Shown here one piece after another: positions 49,701 to 60,776 of a stretch of 64,000 nucleotides of DNA. The translations under genes were made by a program, and so were the position numbers. Origin of the DNA: Dimorphilus gyrociliatus (Eukaryota > Annelida > Polychaeta > Dinophilidae); assembly GCA_904063045.1 (NCBI GenBank), contig CAJFCJ010000002.1, positions 3,157,891 to 3,221,890 on the forward strand, given 5' to 3'. The notes under the pieces were generated by a model. The model was not told the DNA's origin. It saw only the letters and a list, made by a program, of their open reading frames with translations, and did no database searches. Every line of letters starts with the position of its first letter. The first letter of the stretch is position 1.

Positions 49701-52324
49701 TGTTTTTTAAGTATAATGTTATATATACTATACACTATATGTATATAGATTATAGATACATAGACTTCTTTTGAAGATATAGAGAACAGGTAAAGAAGAA
49801 GGGATACTCTTCTTTCTTTAGCTTTTCCGTTAGATTTTTTTTTCTTTTTCTTTTATTTGGTTTGTAATATCTATATAATAAACTTGGAGATAATCGTTAA
49901 GATCAATGTCGATTTATGGGATATCTTTTCTTTGAATAGTTTTATTTAAAGAAGGCAAAAAGAATCAAGTAAAAGAAAAAAAAACTTTTGAATATTAAAA
50001 GCCTACTTTCTTTTTAAATATAGAAAGAGAATTAATGATCAATACTTGATTAAGGGCAAATATGAGGTCAAAGACGCTTTAAAAAGGCTACTTTACATTC
50101 AAAACTGTAGATTTTTACCTTTTTATTCTACTTTTAGGATTTTTTTCTGTAAATAAAGATCCTTAATTAAAAAATTGATGTATCCTCTAAAAAAAGAAAA
50201 ATCGATGAAAAGTCATGTTCCTCGTTGGTAAGGTGTTAACGTTGTATGTCAAAGAACTAGTTGCAAAAATCCTTCATTTTTTTCTAGTGAAATGAGCCAA
50301 AAAGATCAGTATGATCAAACAACGATGGCATTGAATCGAGTTTATAGTAAAAAAATTTTTCGAACAGGAAGAAATTACGATTATTATCAATCTTGATGTA
50401 AATCTATCAAAGAGTAAATATTATTACAGTGTAAATCATTTCCCCCTCATTATCTTCGTATTAAAGTTATCCCATTAGTTGAGGGAAAAATGAGAAATAT
50501 AGAGATACAAAATTTTTTTGCTTATTTATTTAAACATTATAGATTGCTATTTGCATTTATTTTTACTCTTTAAACTAATAATGCATAAGAAGAAGAAGAT
50601 GATGATGAAAAACCAAGAGTAATCCATATTGCAAGAAGAAAAAGGCTTACTTCAGTAACGACGAAGGAGATAGATAGTTTGATAATATCACAACTATAAA
50701 ATTATACAATATGATATTTTTTACAATAGAATTATGTAAAGCCATAGTATTTCATTCAAATTCGATTTCTTTACCCTTGTAAAGAGAGAAACAAGAAGGA
50801 AAAACTAATGATAATCTTAAATATTTATTTATATTTATCTTCTGTATATATTAAAAATTTATTTTAATTTGTTGCCATTATCATTATTTTATTAGGGAAA
50901 AATCTATATTTGCAATAGTTATCATGTAAATTAATTACGCCTAAACGTTACTCTTTTAAGATAAATTTATATATAGACTTTATATAGAGAAAGGTATAAA
51001 TATTACTAGCTGTTTATAATTCTTCTTAGCAGTATCTGTAATTTAATTTGAGTAGTAATGCTAAAATTCTAAAGATATTTTAATCGAAGTACTGTAATTG
51101 GGTAAGATTTTAAAGGCTTTTTGTCTGTACCAATTGGTGAAGATGCCTAATGATGTATGTCTTTAATCTAAGACTAATATTATATGTTTAGCGCTGTTGA
51201 CTCTTGAGTACACTTTTTAGTACGTTATATGCGTCTCTTTCAAACGAAAAGTGATGAATTGTCATCAGCTTTATTCAATAAATCATTCTGAAAAAAATTT
51301 CTTTCTTTCTAGTAGTTTTATTAAGCTATGCGGTAGAAAATAGTATTATTTTTTACGTTATTGTAAGAACATAATCTATTATGGCTTTTACTGTTTCTAT
51401 ACTATCCTTCCGAAAAAATTCCAAAAAAGGAAAGTATTAAAATAATACTTTCTTTTATTTTTTATCTAATTATAAATCTGATGGAGAGAATGGACCAATC
51501 ATTCTTATTAGTCTTTAGCGCTTGTGGGGCTTTACTCGGGGAGAGAAATGAAGAGGAAAAATTGACGTGATCAAACCCACGTCTAGAAATATGTTAGAAA
51601 ATTGATTCTAGTCTTACTCTCTCCCTACTATGATACATATATGGTGGTATTTGTTAAGCGACGAAAAGAAAACATGTAGAATTGAAGACAAGTAGCTCTA
51701 AGAAAAGAATAAGAAAAAAAATGACTATTCGAGAAATGATTTTTACCCTATTTGTCATTTTCCTTAATAAAATCACTATAACTATATATAGAATAGCAGT
51801 TTTAGTCAATGTAAATCTACTGTATAAGAGAAATTGAAAAGATAAAATAAAATTTCACTTTTACGTGATTTAAGAAGCATTATTTATTCTTTTGGAATTT
51901 AGGGATTATATATATACTTTGTATACAGTACATGGAAAAGTGAAAATATTTAGTTTACCTTTATATCTTTCCCTTGATATTGGATGCAAAAGAAATGTAT
52001 ACTCACTGCAACGTAGCCATGAGCTGTATAGCGATAATCCAAGTCAAATGCCAGAAGAGGTGTACAAGTCCACCCAGAGACTATTTTCATAGCCTCAATG
52101 GCTCTTTTCTTGCCGATTCCCAGTAATATTTCTGGTTCAACTTTTTTATAAATCTCATGTAAATTCCTTAAATTAGCTGGGAAAAATCCAGTATCGGTTA
52201 AGTTGACGAACTTGAGGTTACCTTGGCGGCCAATTAGATTGTCGAACGCAGTTTTATTAGCGTCGAAGAGAGTTAAAACAGTGAGACCGACGGACGGATG
52301 CAAAAGTGCCAAAAGGAAGAGCAT
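28269..52324 (-). CDS. GRIN3: NMDA-type ionotropic glutamate receptor subunit, GRIN3 class
   Basis: Ten exons: 52324-52007, 39952-39742, 39570-39225, 33853-33533, 33324-32837, 32649-32447, 32388-32249, 29725-29575, 29477-29361 and 29189-28269; 1071 aa with all phases matching (GRIN3A 1115, GRIN3B 1043). A signal peptide starts MLFLLALLHPSVGL. The amino-terminal domain occupies about residues 20-370. The S1 half has CCSGLSIKLLERL, GLVGDLMRNRAHMAV and ERSEVIEFTHPYFFSG. M1 is near 520-543. The pore loop has AILFQHTIK, then M3 with SYTANLAAFLAG at 604-615 and SGVHDTKV, as in GRIN3 (SGIHDPKL). S2 has LDAYLDDSPVL and YAIGLPKNSW. M4 is near 777-797 (AGLYLLLLLG, LEHAIFKWMVPYW), followed by a 270-residue cytosolic tail ending in a helical charged segment. 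Glycine-contact positions appear conserved: Ser478, Arg483, Ser643/644, Asp686. GRIN3 subunits form glycine-gated or low-calcium NMDA receptors with GRIN1. Introns of 12.1, 5.4 and 2.5 kb contrast with the short introns of neighbouring genes. Confidence 0.9.
29726..32248 (-). other. GRIN3 intron 7, with repeats and a less AT-rich patch
   Basis: Non-coding. It contains GA/AAAG/ATAG repeats at about 30300-30395 and 31370-31430, and a patch at 29790-30010 that is richer in G and C, with a CCAAT-like GATTGGCCAA and the palindrome TCACGTGA. Confidence 0.6.
30310..30395. repeat. AAAG/ATAG/AG simple repeat
   Basis: Tandem GAAA, GATA and GA units directly visible within GRIN3 intron 7. Confidence 0.9.
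33854..39224 (-). other. GRIN3 intron 3 (5.4 kb)
   Basis: No coding exon of the host gene is needed in this interval, because the flanking exons join in phase. It carries GA- and CA-type repeats (36982-36998, 38970-39001), an X-box-like site at 36372-36385 and a GC-richer island at 36680-36871 containing a small plus-strand open frame. Confidence 0.55.
40722..40768. repeat. (CT)n tract
   Basis: CT dinucleotide run in GRIN3 intron 1, followed by tttccctcag, which mimics a strong plus-strand splice acceptor. Confidence 0.9.
41728..41763. repeat. (TA)n microsatellite ending in CAG interruption
   Basis: TA run of about 28 bp ending in TATACAGTATA at 41753-41763. Confidence 0.9.
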
Positions 52325-53538
52325 TATTCCTTATTATTAGTATCCAAAAGTTCATCGTCTAATCCGTCGTTCCGTTGCATTTTTACCCGAGAAGGAATTT
52401 TGGGGTTGGGAGTAGGAGGGATTTTCCCTTCTGCTCTAAGTGATCATGGCAGCCTCCCTTGTACGACTGATTCTGTTACGTAGGCCTCGATTGATGACTA
52501 GGTGGCGCCAATGACATATAAGATTAATACTAATGACAAATTTTGTCTACAGTAAATAGATGTCACAGGAAAAAGAGAATGCTAAAAATTACAATGAGTA
52601 CAAAATTAATCCTATAATCTCTTATTTATTTGAATAAGTGCCCAAATTTTTTAAATATATAATTATATAATGCATATACATGTATATTGTAGAATTAAAA
52701 GTTATAGTAAAATCTAAATATAAGACAAATCGGTTGACTTAATTTAGTCGCGTTCTGTTTTGTTGTTCTTAAATAGTAATTCAACTTGTACTAAGACAGA
52801 GATATGAGGAAAAGCTATGATAAAAGAGGAAGCCTAAGTAAAAGGGAAGGAAAAGATATCAGTTTCTATTTTTTTTAACATTTTATATGAGATATTTTTA
52901 GTAATAATGGCTAAACTTTATCTATAACAGCTTTGATTTTTTAAGGTAAAGAATAGGTAAAAAATATTGACAAACAAAACACTTTAATGGAGATGAACAT
53001 ATTTCCAATTCATTACGTACAATTTCGATCGTTTTTTACCTTAAAATGCAGTAGAATACTCTCGATCATTAACGATGGAATGATTGACCTGAATACATAC
53101 GATTTATCTTTTCTTTTTTGTTAGCAAGGCGTTAACATAATTATTATAGGCTTACATATTATATTTATAATAATAAAAAGTTGAACAAAAGCTTTAGACT
53201 TCTTGAGAGAAAATTTCTTAGATGTAATAAGCTAATTTATTAAATTTTGAAGGGAATATAAATCATATGAAGAGCTTTTGATGTTAAATTTAAGAAGAGT
53301 GAGAAGAGAGACAGAATCAAAGTGAGCAAAAAAAGAGACCTTTTCTGAAAAGAAGCGTTTCTTTTCTCCAATATGTTTTGTATGCTAAAATATAACTATT
53401 ATTTCTTAATGTTTTAACGAATCAATAAAATTCAATTAAGGTGACACCTACCGGATTATGACAATGATTCTAACCCGTATTTTCTGTAAGTTATAGTTTA
53501 TTTGAAATAAAATATCGTCAAAGTTAGTTGGAGAGAGT
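52325..53538. promoter_or_regulatory. Shared upstream region of GRIN3 (minus) and SDR (plus)
   Basis: A 1.2-kb gap between two divergent start codons. No coding frame or clear TATA element was found. The 200 bp next to GRIN3 are less AT-rich than the rest. Confidence 0.4.
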
Positions 53539-55304
53539 ATGTCGGATGATAAAGTTGCTATAATAACTGGTAATAGTTTGTATAAACGCTATAGTATTCA
53601 CAACTATCGTCTACATTTTTTATTAAATATTAATTGTTTACTGTAAATATTTCATATAATTTTTATGTCTGATACTTGTTGGATGAATGAAGACGTAAAA
53701 TATATATATATATATATGTGTGTACGCAAATGTTCATATTTATTTATAGGAGGAGGTTCCGGAATTGGAGCATCAACGGCTTTACAATTTGCAAAATTGG
53801 GTTATAGAGTTACTATAAATGGAAGAAATGAAGACAAGTTATTAAACTGTTTAAAAGAATTGAAAGAATTGGGAATTGATGAAAAAAGAGTAAAAATTTT
53901 ATTAATAACTTAAAATTATTGATTATATATCTAAAAGTAGTTTTAAAATGTTATTTCTTCCAAGTTAATTAATTTAAAAAAATAATTAATTTCTCAGCCC
54001 ATACTGTTCTTATTTAACTTACCACTCCTATATACTTGAAAGAGAATTGGATAAAGTTAATAGAAATAAAATAAAATTCATCTATATTTCGTCAGGTAAA
54101 ATGGATAGTTGGCGATATTAGCTTGGAAGAAGATGCTGAAAAACTTGTAATGGAGACAGTCAACACTTTTGGACGATTAGATGTTTTAGTAAATATCTAT
54201 TAATTAGTATCTACTTGAAAATGTTTTACTATAAAAAATATATGTACTGTATATATGTAAATTATGTATAAATTTTTAGATGAAAGTACTTTTAAGCTAT
54301 AATTATTCGATATACTATTTCTTTAAAATACGTATGAAAGTTTTACTTGTTTGCAGATTAATAATGCTGGCTACATTAAACAAGGAAGTATAGAAAAGTC
54401 GTCTTTGGAGGATTTTGACGCTATGTATAGAGTTCATATAAGGGGACCTTTACACCTTAGTAAATTGGCTCTACCCTATTTGGAAAGAACCCAAGGTTAT
54501 TACATTTACTTTATTTCGCTTCAACGACGCCTTTGATTGCTTTTTTTTTTCTTAAAAAACAAAAAAATATTTAGGTAATATTGTCAACATTGGTAGTGGA
54601 GTTGCATGGGATATTACGGTAAACCTTTAAAAACAATTAAAAATGATTCTAATGTACTTATTTTACTTATAAACATGCTAATCTCTTTGCGAAAAAGTTT
54701 CCATCAATGGCACCGTATATATTATCTAAATATGGTCTGAATTCTCTAACCAAATTATGCGCTAAAGGTAAACAATACAAAAAAACTACGATAAAGAAAA
54801 CACTATAATTACCTAAGTCAGCTAATTAAATCAAGGAATATTTTTAGAATTCAGCGAAAAAGGTGTGAGAGTAAACTGCGTTGTGTACGTAAACCTTTAA
54901 TAATTCTTCTATTCTATATAATCAGCCTAATTCTTAATATTTATGCTACTATATAAAAATTAATATATATCCAGACCGGGGCAAATAAGAACCAACCTAC
55001 TGGTAACTTCCGGATTTGCTACAACTTCCGAATTGGATAAAATTTACGACGGAGAAGCGAAACTTAATTTATTGAGTAAGAATTGTATTTGTTTTTTTTT
55101 GTATTTTTAGTGATTTTAGAGAAATAAGAATAATAGATAATCATGTAATGTTTTATAATTAAAGAAACAATCGGAGAAAGTAAACAAATAGCTGAAGCTG
55201 TAACTGTTCTAGCTGATAGTGAAAAGAGTTCATTTACTACTGGAGCATTCCTAGTTATAGACGGTGGCTTAAACCTAACTTCAACTTGTTTTGGAGGAGA
55301 TTAG
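53539..55304 (+). CDS. Short-chain dehydrogenase/reductase (classical SDR)
   Basis: Nine exons: 53539-53569, 53750-53889, 54096-54188, 54357-54495, 54575-54618, 54698-54767, 54848-54884, 54975-55075 and 55165-55304; 264 aa, all phases matching, the usual classical SDR size. It reads MSDDKVAIITGGGSGIG, the Rossmann TGxxxGIG dinucleotide motif, then NNAG in exon 4, NIVNIGSGVAW with the catalytic serine in exon 5, YILSK (YxxxK active site) in exon 6, VNCVVPGQIRTNL in exon 7/8 and TGAFLVIDGG near the end. Cofactor choice cannot be settled, though Asn-Gly-Arg-Asn after the second strand (INGRNEDKL) resembles NADP(H)-using members. There is no signal or membrane segment, so it is probably cytosolic, peroxisomal or mitochondrial. 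It is closest in style to FabG-like reductases; the substrate cannot be told. Introns are 76-206 bp. Confidence 0.9.
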
Positions 55305-57022
55305 GTATACTACTCAAAAGTAAATTGAATTCACAAATGTATTGTATACTACAACGGTTAATGGTGGGTTATAACTAATACAATATTTTAAAACTATTTG
55401 ACTTGTTGAAATAGGCAAAAACATATACAATAATATAAAATGAGTTTATTTAATTAATATTCATTGATTTTAAATAGATAACGAATATAAGAAAATCTAT
55501 TTAACTATAGTAATACGTCAAATGGTGAAACTTATGTAAAATTTCAAATGATCCTCCTATGCAGTTCTTGTTATTTTACGAATTTAAATATTGTAAAATT
55601 GAATATTTTCTGACATATTTTTCCTATCCTTTTCCGGTTTTATCCACTTACATTAAATTTGTTCAATGCAATTTGAAAGTTAAGGAAATCTATAATGACT
55701 TATATTCTTAGTTAACATATTACTAATATAAATTTTTAGTATTCTCTTCTCTCCCACTTTTAGACTTTCTAATTTCTTAAACACTCTATTTATACTTGTT
55801 ATCTTATTTAGATAAATAATCTTGTAAAACCAAGAAAATTCCCTTAAAGTATATGCATCCAATAGAAAAAAAGTAGGAAAGTAACTTTGTTAAATTGGCA
55901 AAATCTAGAGAAAAAAAATCAATTTATGATTGAATCTTGCTATAAGATTAACTCGTGTCACATTCATCTTATTTCAATCCCATAAATTACGTTTTCTATT
56001 ATCTATTATATAAAACTTATGAATGGATTAATCATGATTATCTAAAAAAGAAATTAACTTTCTCTTCATACTTTCTGCAGAGGAAGGTTTTCTTATATAT
56101 ATATATATATATATATATACTAATACTTTCAAGACTATTCATATGAATTTCTATCGTATATTAAACTGAAAAAAGAAACTGATAAAGAGAACTAATTTTC
56201 TAGTTGAATGTAATTTTTTAAACTTTCTCATTTGTAGATATAAAGTGCTTTAGATGATAAATCCCTTTCTTAGTAGCATAATAGGATTATAGATTAAGTG
56301 CAATAAATATTTATTTACTCAAGTGAATATAAGTGAAAATACATGTCATAAAGATAGTATTAAACAAATAAATAAATAAAATACATATTAAGGCAATTCT
56401 AGAGATTCTTTTCTTATGGAATTACTAAAAGATAAAGTGTTTTTTTTTATATTAGTGTATTTAAAACAATAAAATTACTATCAATATAAATTGATAAAGA
56501 TAGTAAATTCCTGGTAAAAGATACCGTATAATCTATTTATAGATAATAAAAAATAGTTTTTTTAATAAACAAAGTATTGAATGTAAATAAACCAACATTA
56601 AGTGCTTTGCTATGCGTGAAAGTACGAATTCCTAAAGATAAGATAAGTAGAATTAGTTAAGAATTAGATTTAAATAACAATCTGTATATTTTAGACACTA
56701 GTATCATATTGCTGGTATATTAACCTATTAATTACTTAATGTATATATTGAACAAAGACAAATTCTAATCAATTATAAGGCATTATAGATTACATAAGTA
56801 ATTAAATTTGTGAGTATATTTGCCTAAGATGAAGCAAGAAAATATATTAAGTTTAACTATTAAAAATAATTGAAAATGTCTCTTTTTTTTCCATCTGGTT
56901 ACCTATGCAACTCAATTATTATTGTATACATATAAAAAAATCATACATTCTGCCTCTCACAATAAACATTTTTCAAAGTATAAGTCAATGAGTAACTATA
57001 GTATTTACAATGCATAGATTAT
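55305..57022. other. Intergenic between convergent genes
   Basis: AT-rich, with a TA run at about 56093-56119. It should hold the 3' ends of the SDR gene and the first MOXD1-like gene. Small open frames here have no splice or start support. Confidence 0.6.
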
Positions 57023-59656
57023 TCAATAGATTACATATGAATAATAGCTGAATAAAGTAACAAATAGAGTAACTGATGGATGAATTGTTGATGATGATGA
57101 CGGGGTAATTAATTTGCAGAAATCTGGTGGTAAATAGTTCTTTTTAACTTTTGGAAGTTTTATCGTTTTTTCATTTATCTAAAATATAAGAAATCACACC
57201 TTTTATTATCTTTAAATAGTTATTAAAATAGTAAGAAAATTTACCGGAAACGTTTTAGCGTTTCCTGTACAAACGGCAACAAATTCTGGTTTTTTTACAA
57301 ATTCTTGATATTCAACTTTCAGCTCTTTTGTCCAACCTTTTTCTTTAATGCTTTTATATGCAGTTGAAATTTTTTCCATATTCGGGTTACTTTGACAATG
57401 TGCTAAGCTAATTTTCGGATAATATCTGATGTATGCAAGGCACATTTCATCTCTCGTAGACAAACCTCCCTAAAGAGATCTTATTAAATTAATAATTCTA
57501 TACATTAAATGTGATTCAACCAACCTGAATCGTTTCACTATCTGTTTTGGTGTTGTAATAACACTCTAAAGTAAGCCTATCCCCCTATAAAAAGATATAG
57601 AGATATTGGATTACAAAATTATATAAAGTTATCAAGATTTGTCAGTTTACCTTTTTCAAAACTTTCATTGGTTTCATTAGTTTGTAGTCTTGATAGTTAA
57701 AATCATAACTGTCGTCATAAGTTATCGGCTCAATTTCTTCGTCTCCTCTATAGTGTCTTAAACGCATCTTAACGCCCTTTAAGTGAGCATGTAACATGAC
57801 GGAAAATATTTTAACTTCTTCTAATTTGTTTTCTTTGAAAGCCTAAGATCACATAATATAATTTTAATGGAGATTTAGAAGTCATTTTTCATTAGAACTC
57901 ACCTCATTCAGACATTCTTCACTACAATGACCCAAGGTAATGAATTCTTCAGTCTTTGGGGGAATTATTTGATATGGTCCAACAGTATGGCCAACTTCTA
58001 GGACAGCCTGATCATATTTTTTTAGTTTCTTTGTCAGCCATAATTTCACACCAGATTGATCGATGACATTTTTTACTCCAAATGGGTTATCGTAATGTGT
58101 TTCCATTCGGACATACAACGGTTTATCAGAACCTCCAAGTGGAAAGCCAACATCTTCAGGAAAAAATTCTTGCTATTAAATAAATAAGAAAATATAATAT
58201 GCCTTTCTCTCAGTGAGAGAATTATCAAATTACAATTAATTTTCATTTACCTCGCCCCCAACTGCCCAAGCAAATATAACGGTATCACATCCATTTAAAT
58301 GATCAGCCATATTTGTTTCATTGTTGTAGCATTCGTATGAAATTCCGACGTGACTGTCATCAACTGCATGATGACAGCTATAGACCAAAATATGATGTAG
58401 TATCTGAGAATGCTTTTCATCTAATATCGCCTTTGCCTATATTAGAAAAACCAAAATAATTATCTTAAATTTATTAAGAAATTGTTATGTATGTTTTACC
58501 GATATCACATGATGCTTTTCTATCATTGGAGGTATTTTAAATATTTCACATCTATAGAATGTATCCCTATCGTGTGGTAAGGAAAACTAAGAAATAGAGA
58601 AATATTAATTAGATTATTTTATTTAAATTATATGACAAACAGAGTTTGTATTACGTTAGAATTTCTTATGTCGTAGGTAAATGTATCTTTCAATCTCTCT
58701 TCTTGGTTAATAGTTTTCGCTAAATTTATTAAACTAACACTTTTTGTTCCTTTATTGTTTGTTCCGTGTTTGATAATTTTTTCACTGGGTTTTATGTCAT
58801 TATAAGCCCAAATAAGTCTCATTGTACTATTCCCCTGTAAACTTGAATGATCAGAATAAGTAATATTAATATATTTATAGTTTTACGGTTATAATTCTAT
58901 CGTTTTCATCGCATGTAATTAACTTTCGACGAAATTTCATTACTGTATAATCATCAGTCTCTTTTCCTAAAAGAAGTTTCCAATCTTGTTTTTCATCTAA
59001 AAGAGGTTCTTGTTCTCCTATAGCGTGTCTGTCCTGAAAACAGGTTTGTTTTGAATTACAGATTGACACGTAAAATGTGCTCAAATTTCTTAATAATTTG
59101 TTTAGTTATGTAAACAAATAGATTTCTTTAGAATAGAAAATTAGCTAAATTTCTTGAATTAATAATACTTTTTAAGCATTAATAGGTAAAACCAAATAAA
59201 GCTGATAAAAAAATATTGAATTATTAAATATTATCGTAGAAGGACTACTTAATGGAATTAAAATATACTGGCTTTTATTTAATTTAAGATCATTGAACTT
59301 AAAATCAGTCAGCATAAAATATTATTGATAATATATAATCTAAAAGTTTTATTATAGCCTATAAAATTAAACTTATTTTCTACCTCCAGCACTGGTTTAC
59401 CATTTGCAAACCATGCTAAAATCATATCAGAACCAGCCATTCCTCCATTTGGAGAAATTCCAAATCCAATCCAGCCTTTAGTTTTTACGTGTACCTCGAA
59501 AGTTATATCAACTTCGTTGTACTTCCAAAATACTTTGTAAATATCTGGAGTCTTTAAAATTAACTCATGTTGAAAGGTTTCAGTCGGGGTTTGAAATGTT
59601 GAAGACAATTGTAAAATTGCGATAAAGGTAAAAAAATGTACCAAAACTTTCATCAT
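57023..59656 (-). CDS. MOXD1-like copper type II monooxygenase, copy 1
   Basis: Ten exons: 59656-59384, 59033-58887, 58834-58655, 58586-58500, 58436-58251, 58172-57903, 57842-57651, 57584-57525, 57469-57245 and 57178-57023; 591 aa (human MOXD1 is 613). Every exon is a multiple of three and every intron is phase 0. After a signal peptide (MMKVLVHFFTFIAIL) comes a DOMON domain (WIGFGISPNGGMAGSDMI), then the two-part copper monooxygenase fold. The CuH ligands appear as His243/His244 (LHHILVY) and His317 (METHYDNP; DBH has HYHNP, MOXD1 has HYDNP). The CuM ligands are His399/His401 (LHAHLKG) and Met474 (RDEMC). All six are present, so it should be catalytically competent in the secretory pathway; dopamine beta-hydroxylase and PHM are relatives, but the MOXD1 substrate is unknown. 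The last exon ends in a hydrophobic stretch (VTLFVTLFSYYS) after a Ser-rich run, like a GPI-attachment tail. Confidence 0.9.
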
Positions 59657-59721
59657 TCACTCTCTCTCTCTCTCTGACCAATTCGTCTACTTTACACTAA
59701 AGCAGAAATGAAAAAGAAGCC

Positions 59722-59732
59722 ATATATATATA
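59722..59732 (-). promoter_or_regulatory. TATA-like element of MOXD1-like copy 1
   Basis: TATATATATAT on the minus strand, 66-76 bp upstream of the ATG at 59656; a GA repeat occupies part of the leader. Confidence 0.45.
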
Positions 59733-60776
59733 GCCGCTACTTACATAAATCCTATGACTAAGCGGCACGTGACTCTTTTTCTACCAACCTTTCACCCTCT
59801 CCTCCTGCTTGAATGTCGTCTAACAGACAAATTAAGTTGGTAACTTACGCAAAATTCCTAACTTTAAAATTGTTTACTAGGAATACATAGAGGAACAAAT
59901 TAAAGCAAAGCCATTCCTAGATTAAAGCAGATTTCTTGAGGGTGATTGACCGACTATTAAAACTTTATTTATTAATGAAAGTTCCATTTACTTAAATTAA
60001 TTATCTTAAGAAAAAGGCTTTATTATTTTCCTAGCCAACAACCAAAGTAATTTATTATTGTTTTTGTAATATAGACGTAACTTAAAATTTCGTTTACATT
60101 CAGGGGCGGAATGAATCATCGTTAACCATTTCAAACGAATAATTTATAATAGACCATATTATTTCAATAGGGAGACTGTATCTTTGCATTACAGAGTTTC
60201 CTCATTTTAGATCATTTTTACAAAGAAAAACTCTTTATTGCTTTAAGGGGAGAAAAAATTTTATTGCCGGGTTTAATTTAAACAGTACACTAGGCCAGTT
60301 AGGAATATACTAGGTCGACAATAGTATAGTAGGTCAATTTATTTAGTGATCAATAGGTCTCAATTTTTAAATAGTTTGAATAAATCCGTAGTTGAGGAGA
60401 AATTGCGTAATTGACAATACCACAAGACCTAAATATTACATTTGTAGGAATTATGACCATTTTTTTGTCATGTAAAGTATCAAAGATATCTTATAGATTC
60501 ATCACATATAACATACATAAATTTAGAGAGAGTATTTCAACTTCAATTATATTTGAATATAAATGTTCATAATTCTGTAATTTTAAATGAATATTTACTT
60601 AATTAGACATATAATAAAATTATATCTCATTATAAAAGGACTACGTTTTAAGGCTTGCAAAGTAAATTATATTTTTTTATAAGGGACTCAAAAAATCAAG
60701 AAAGAAGGAAAAATGATTTTCCTTGGTTTTAACAGTCGTCAAAGTAATTCATAGTTTTTCAGTAGTTGCTGCTTCT
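59733..60776. other. Spacer between tandem MOXD1-like genes
   Basis: About 1 kb, AT-rich and without a recognised gene; it contains the upstream region of copy 1 and the 3' flank of copy 2. Confidence 0.6.

Larger units (their letters stand above)
39953..52006 (-). other. GRIN3 intron 1 (12 kb)
   Basis: The large first intron separates the signal-peptide/amino-terminal exon from the rest. No coding gene was recognised inside. Visible features are a CT tract at 40722-40768, TA runs (41728-41757), two TCACGTGA palindromes (43041 and 43414), a less AT-rich island around 44500-44730 with inverted repeats, and another at about 47600-47805 with an X-box-like palindrome. Confidence 0.55.
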
